Of a stretch of DNA of 5,921 bases, positions 5,304 through 5,921 are shown in pieces. The notes beneath the pieces are model-generated. The model had not been told where the DNA came from and did not search any database. It saw only the letters and a program-made list of their open reading frames with translations. Each line of letters begins with the position of its first letter. The stretch's first letter is position 1. This DNA is from Candidatus Martarchaeota archaeon. GTDB taxonomy: Archaea; Micrarchaeota; Micrarchaeia; Micrarchaeales; Micrarchaeaceae. Made by a program: the position numbers and the translations under genes. Location: positions 345 to 6,265 of the forward strand of contig JAMCZM010000025.1 in assembly GCA_023485645.1 (NCBI GenBank), written 5' to 3'.

Positions 5304-5921
5304 TTAATTTATTACAATACTATGTACGGAATCGTGCCTTAATCTATTTACATACCAAATAATTTTGAAGAATTCTTTGCCTTTAATTAGATCACTTTTA
5401 TTGTATTTTGTCATTTTGATAAGATTTTCAAGTATTACGTCAAATTCTGATTTTGGAAGCATATTGAACAATAAATTTATCTCTGATATTATCTGATTGT
5501 CATTATTTCGCGCTATCGCATATCTACTTGCCATTATCCCTATTATATATCCAATATAACGTATTTTTTTGATATCGTTATCATTATAATTTTTTAAAGG
5601 AAGGTACTCAGATATGTAGTATATCATATTTTCTCTAGAAATTTTATTTAGAAATGCGCTAATAAAGCTAGCCATTGCTTCTTCCATAATAATAGTGCAT
5701 AATGTTCTATTATTTATAACATCATTCATTAGTATATCCGTTTCATTTTCCATAGTATTCTGAATTATATGTACGGTCTCATGTAATAATAAATAAGATA
5801 AATGCGTTAGTGATTTTCTTGAAGTCACTATGTTTATATCTTGGCAATAGCCAATAATGTCTTTGTTAATTAGGCGTTTATTAAAATAAATACGTGGGGT
5901 GATTGCAATATTAGATATAAT
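5304..5921 (-). CDS. Putative zinc metallopeptidase (HExxH), N-terminus beyond the window
   Basis: On the reverse strand the frame is open from the window edge to the stop at 5306-5304, giving 205 visible residues. The GTG at 5828 is not the likely start, because the 31 codons before it continue convincing protein sequence (PRIYFNKRLI, then INIVTS). LLLHETVHIIQN contains the zinc-protease motif HExxH (residues 47-51 from the visible edge), with Glu48 as the expected general base and two His as zinc ligands. IIMEEAMASF about 30 residues on offers Glu80 or Glu81 as a third ligand, the gluzincin arrangement. The HETVHIIQ form recalls the HELxHxxQ core of DUF4157-like and related putative peptidases, but I cannot name the family. 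The rest is helical and Ile/Asn/Lys-rich. No membrane span is seen in the visible part. It converges on the 205-residue gene with 3 bases between stops. Confidence 0.7.
   Translation of the reverse strand: MISNIAITPRIYFNKRLINKDIIGYCQDINIVTSRKSLTHLSYLLLHETVHIIQNTMENETDILMNDVINNRTLCTIIMEEAMASFISAFLNKISRENMIYYISEYLPLKNYNDNDIKKIRYIGYIIGIMASRYAIARNNDNQIISEINLLFNMLPKSEFDVILENLIKMTKYNKSDLIKGKEFFKIIWYVNRLRHDSVHSIVIN

Noticed and set aside
1..5921. CRISPR array or other regular direct repeats
   Set aside because: No evenly spaced repeats of 20 bases or more were seen on either strand.

Overview
The window looks archaeal. It is AT-rich, uses many ATA, AGA and AGG codons, has a tRNA gene without an encoded CCA tail, and mostly lacks strong Shine-Dalgarno sequences. 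A small-genome acidophile or a DPANN/Thermoplasmata-type archaeon would fit, but nothing here fixes the lineage.

Left edge (1-402): the 3' third of a ribonuclease Z gene is followed 37 bases later by tRNA-Val(GAC). The enzyme that matures tRNA 3' ends thus sits directly upstream of a tRNA on the same strand. The RNase Z fragment reads NNTRP where the family normally has GDTRP, and the tRNA has C instead of T at position 55.

Gap 403-849: no intact gene. It holds a reverse-strand reading frame with three stops that vaguely resembles a transposase relic. The same DNA contains several inverted repeats ending in a T-run, so a structured RNA is a competing reading.

Core pair (850-3272): a CooC/MinD-type P-loop ATPase overlaps by 4 bases a fusion of a cysteine-synthase-like PLP enzyme with a C-terminal rhodanese domain. 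Translational coupling suggests a shared task, possibly sulfur mobilisation or metallocofactor assembly; that is inference. This is the most interesting unit in the window.

Gap 3273-3701: no intact gene. It has a short reverse-strand open frame resembling a toxin fragment and a decayed copy of a tRNA 3' end. Together with tRNA-Val, this copy brackets the ATPase/fusion pair, as the ends of an old integrated segment might.

Right part (3702-5921): a clear isochorismatase-like cysteine hydrolase comes first. It is followed by a short, very basic protein and a 205-residue protein, neither recognised, on the same strand. A convergent gene with an HExxH zinc-protease motif runs off the right edge, ending 3 bases from the preceding stop.
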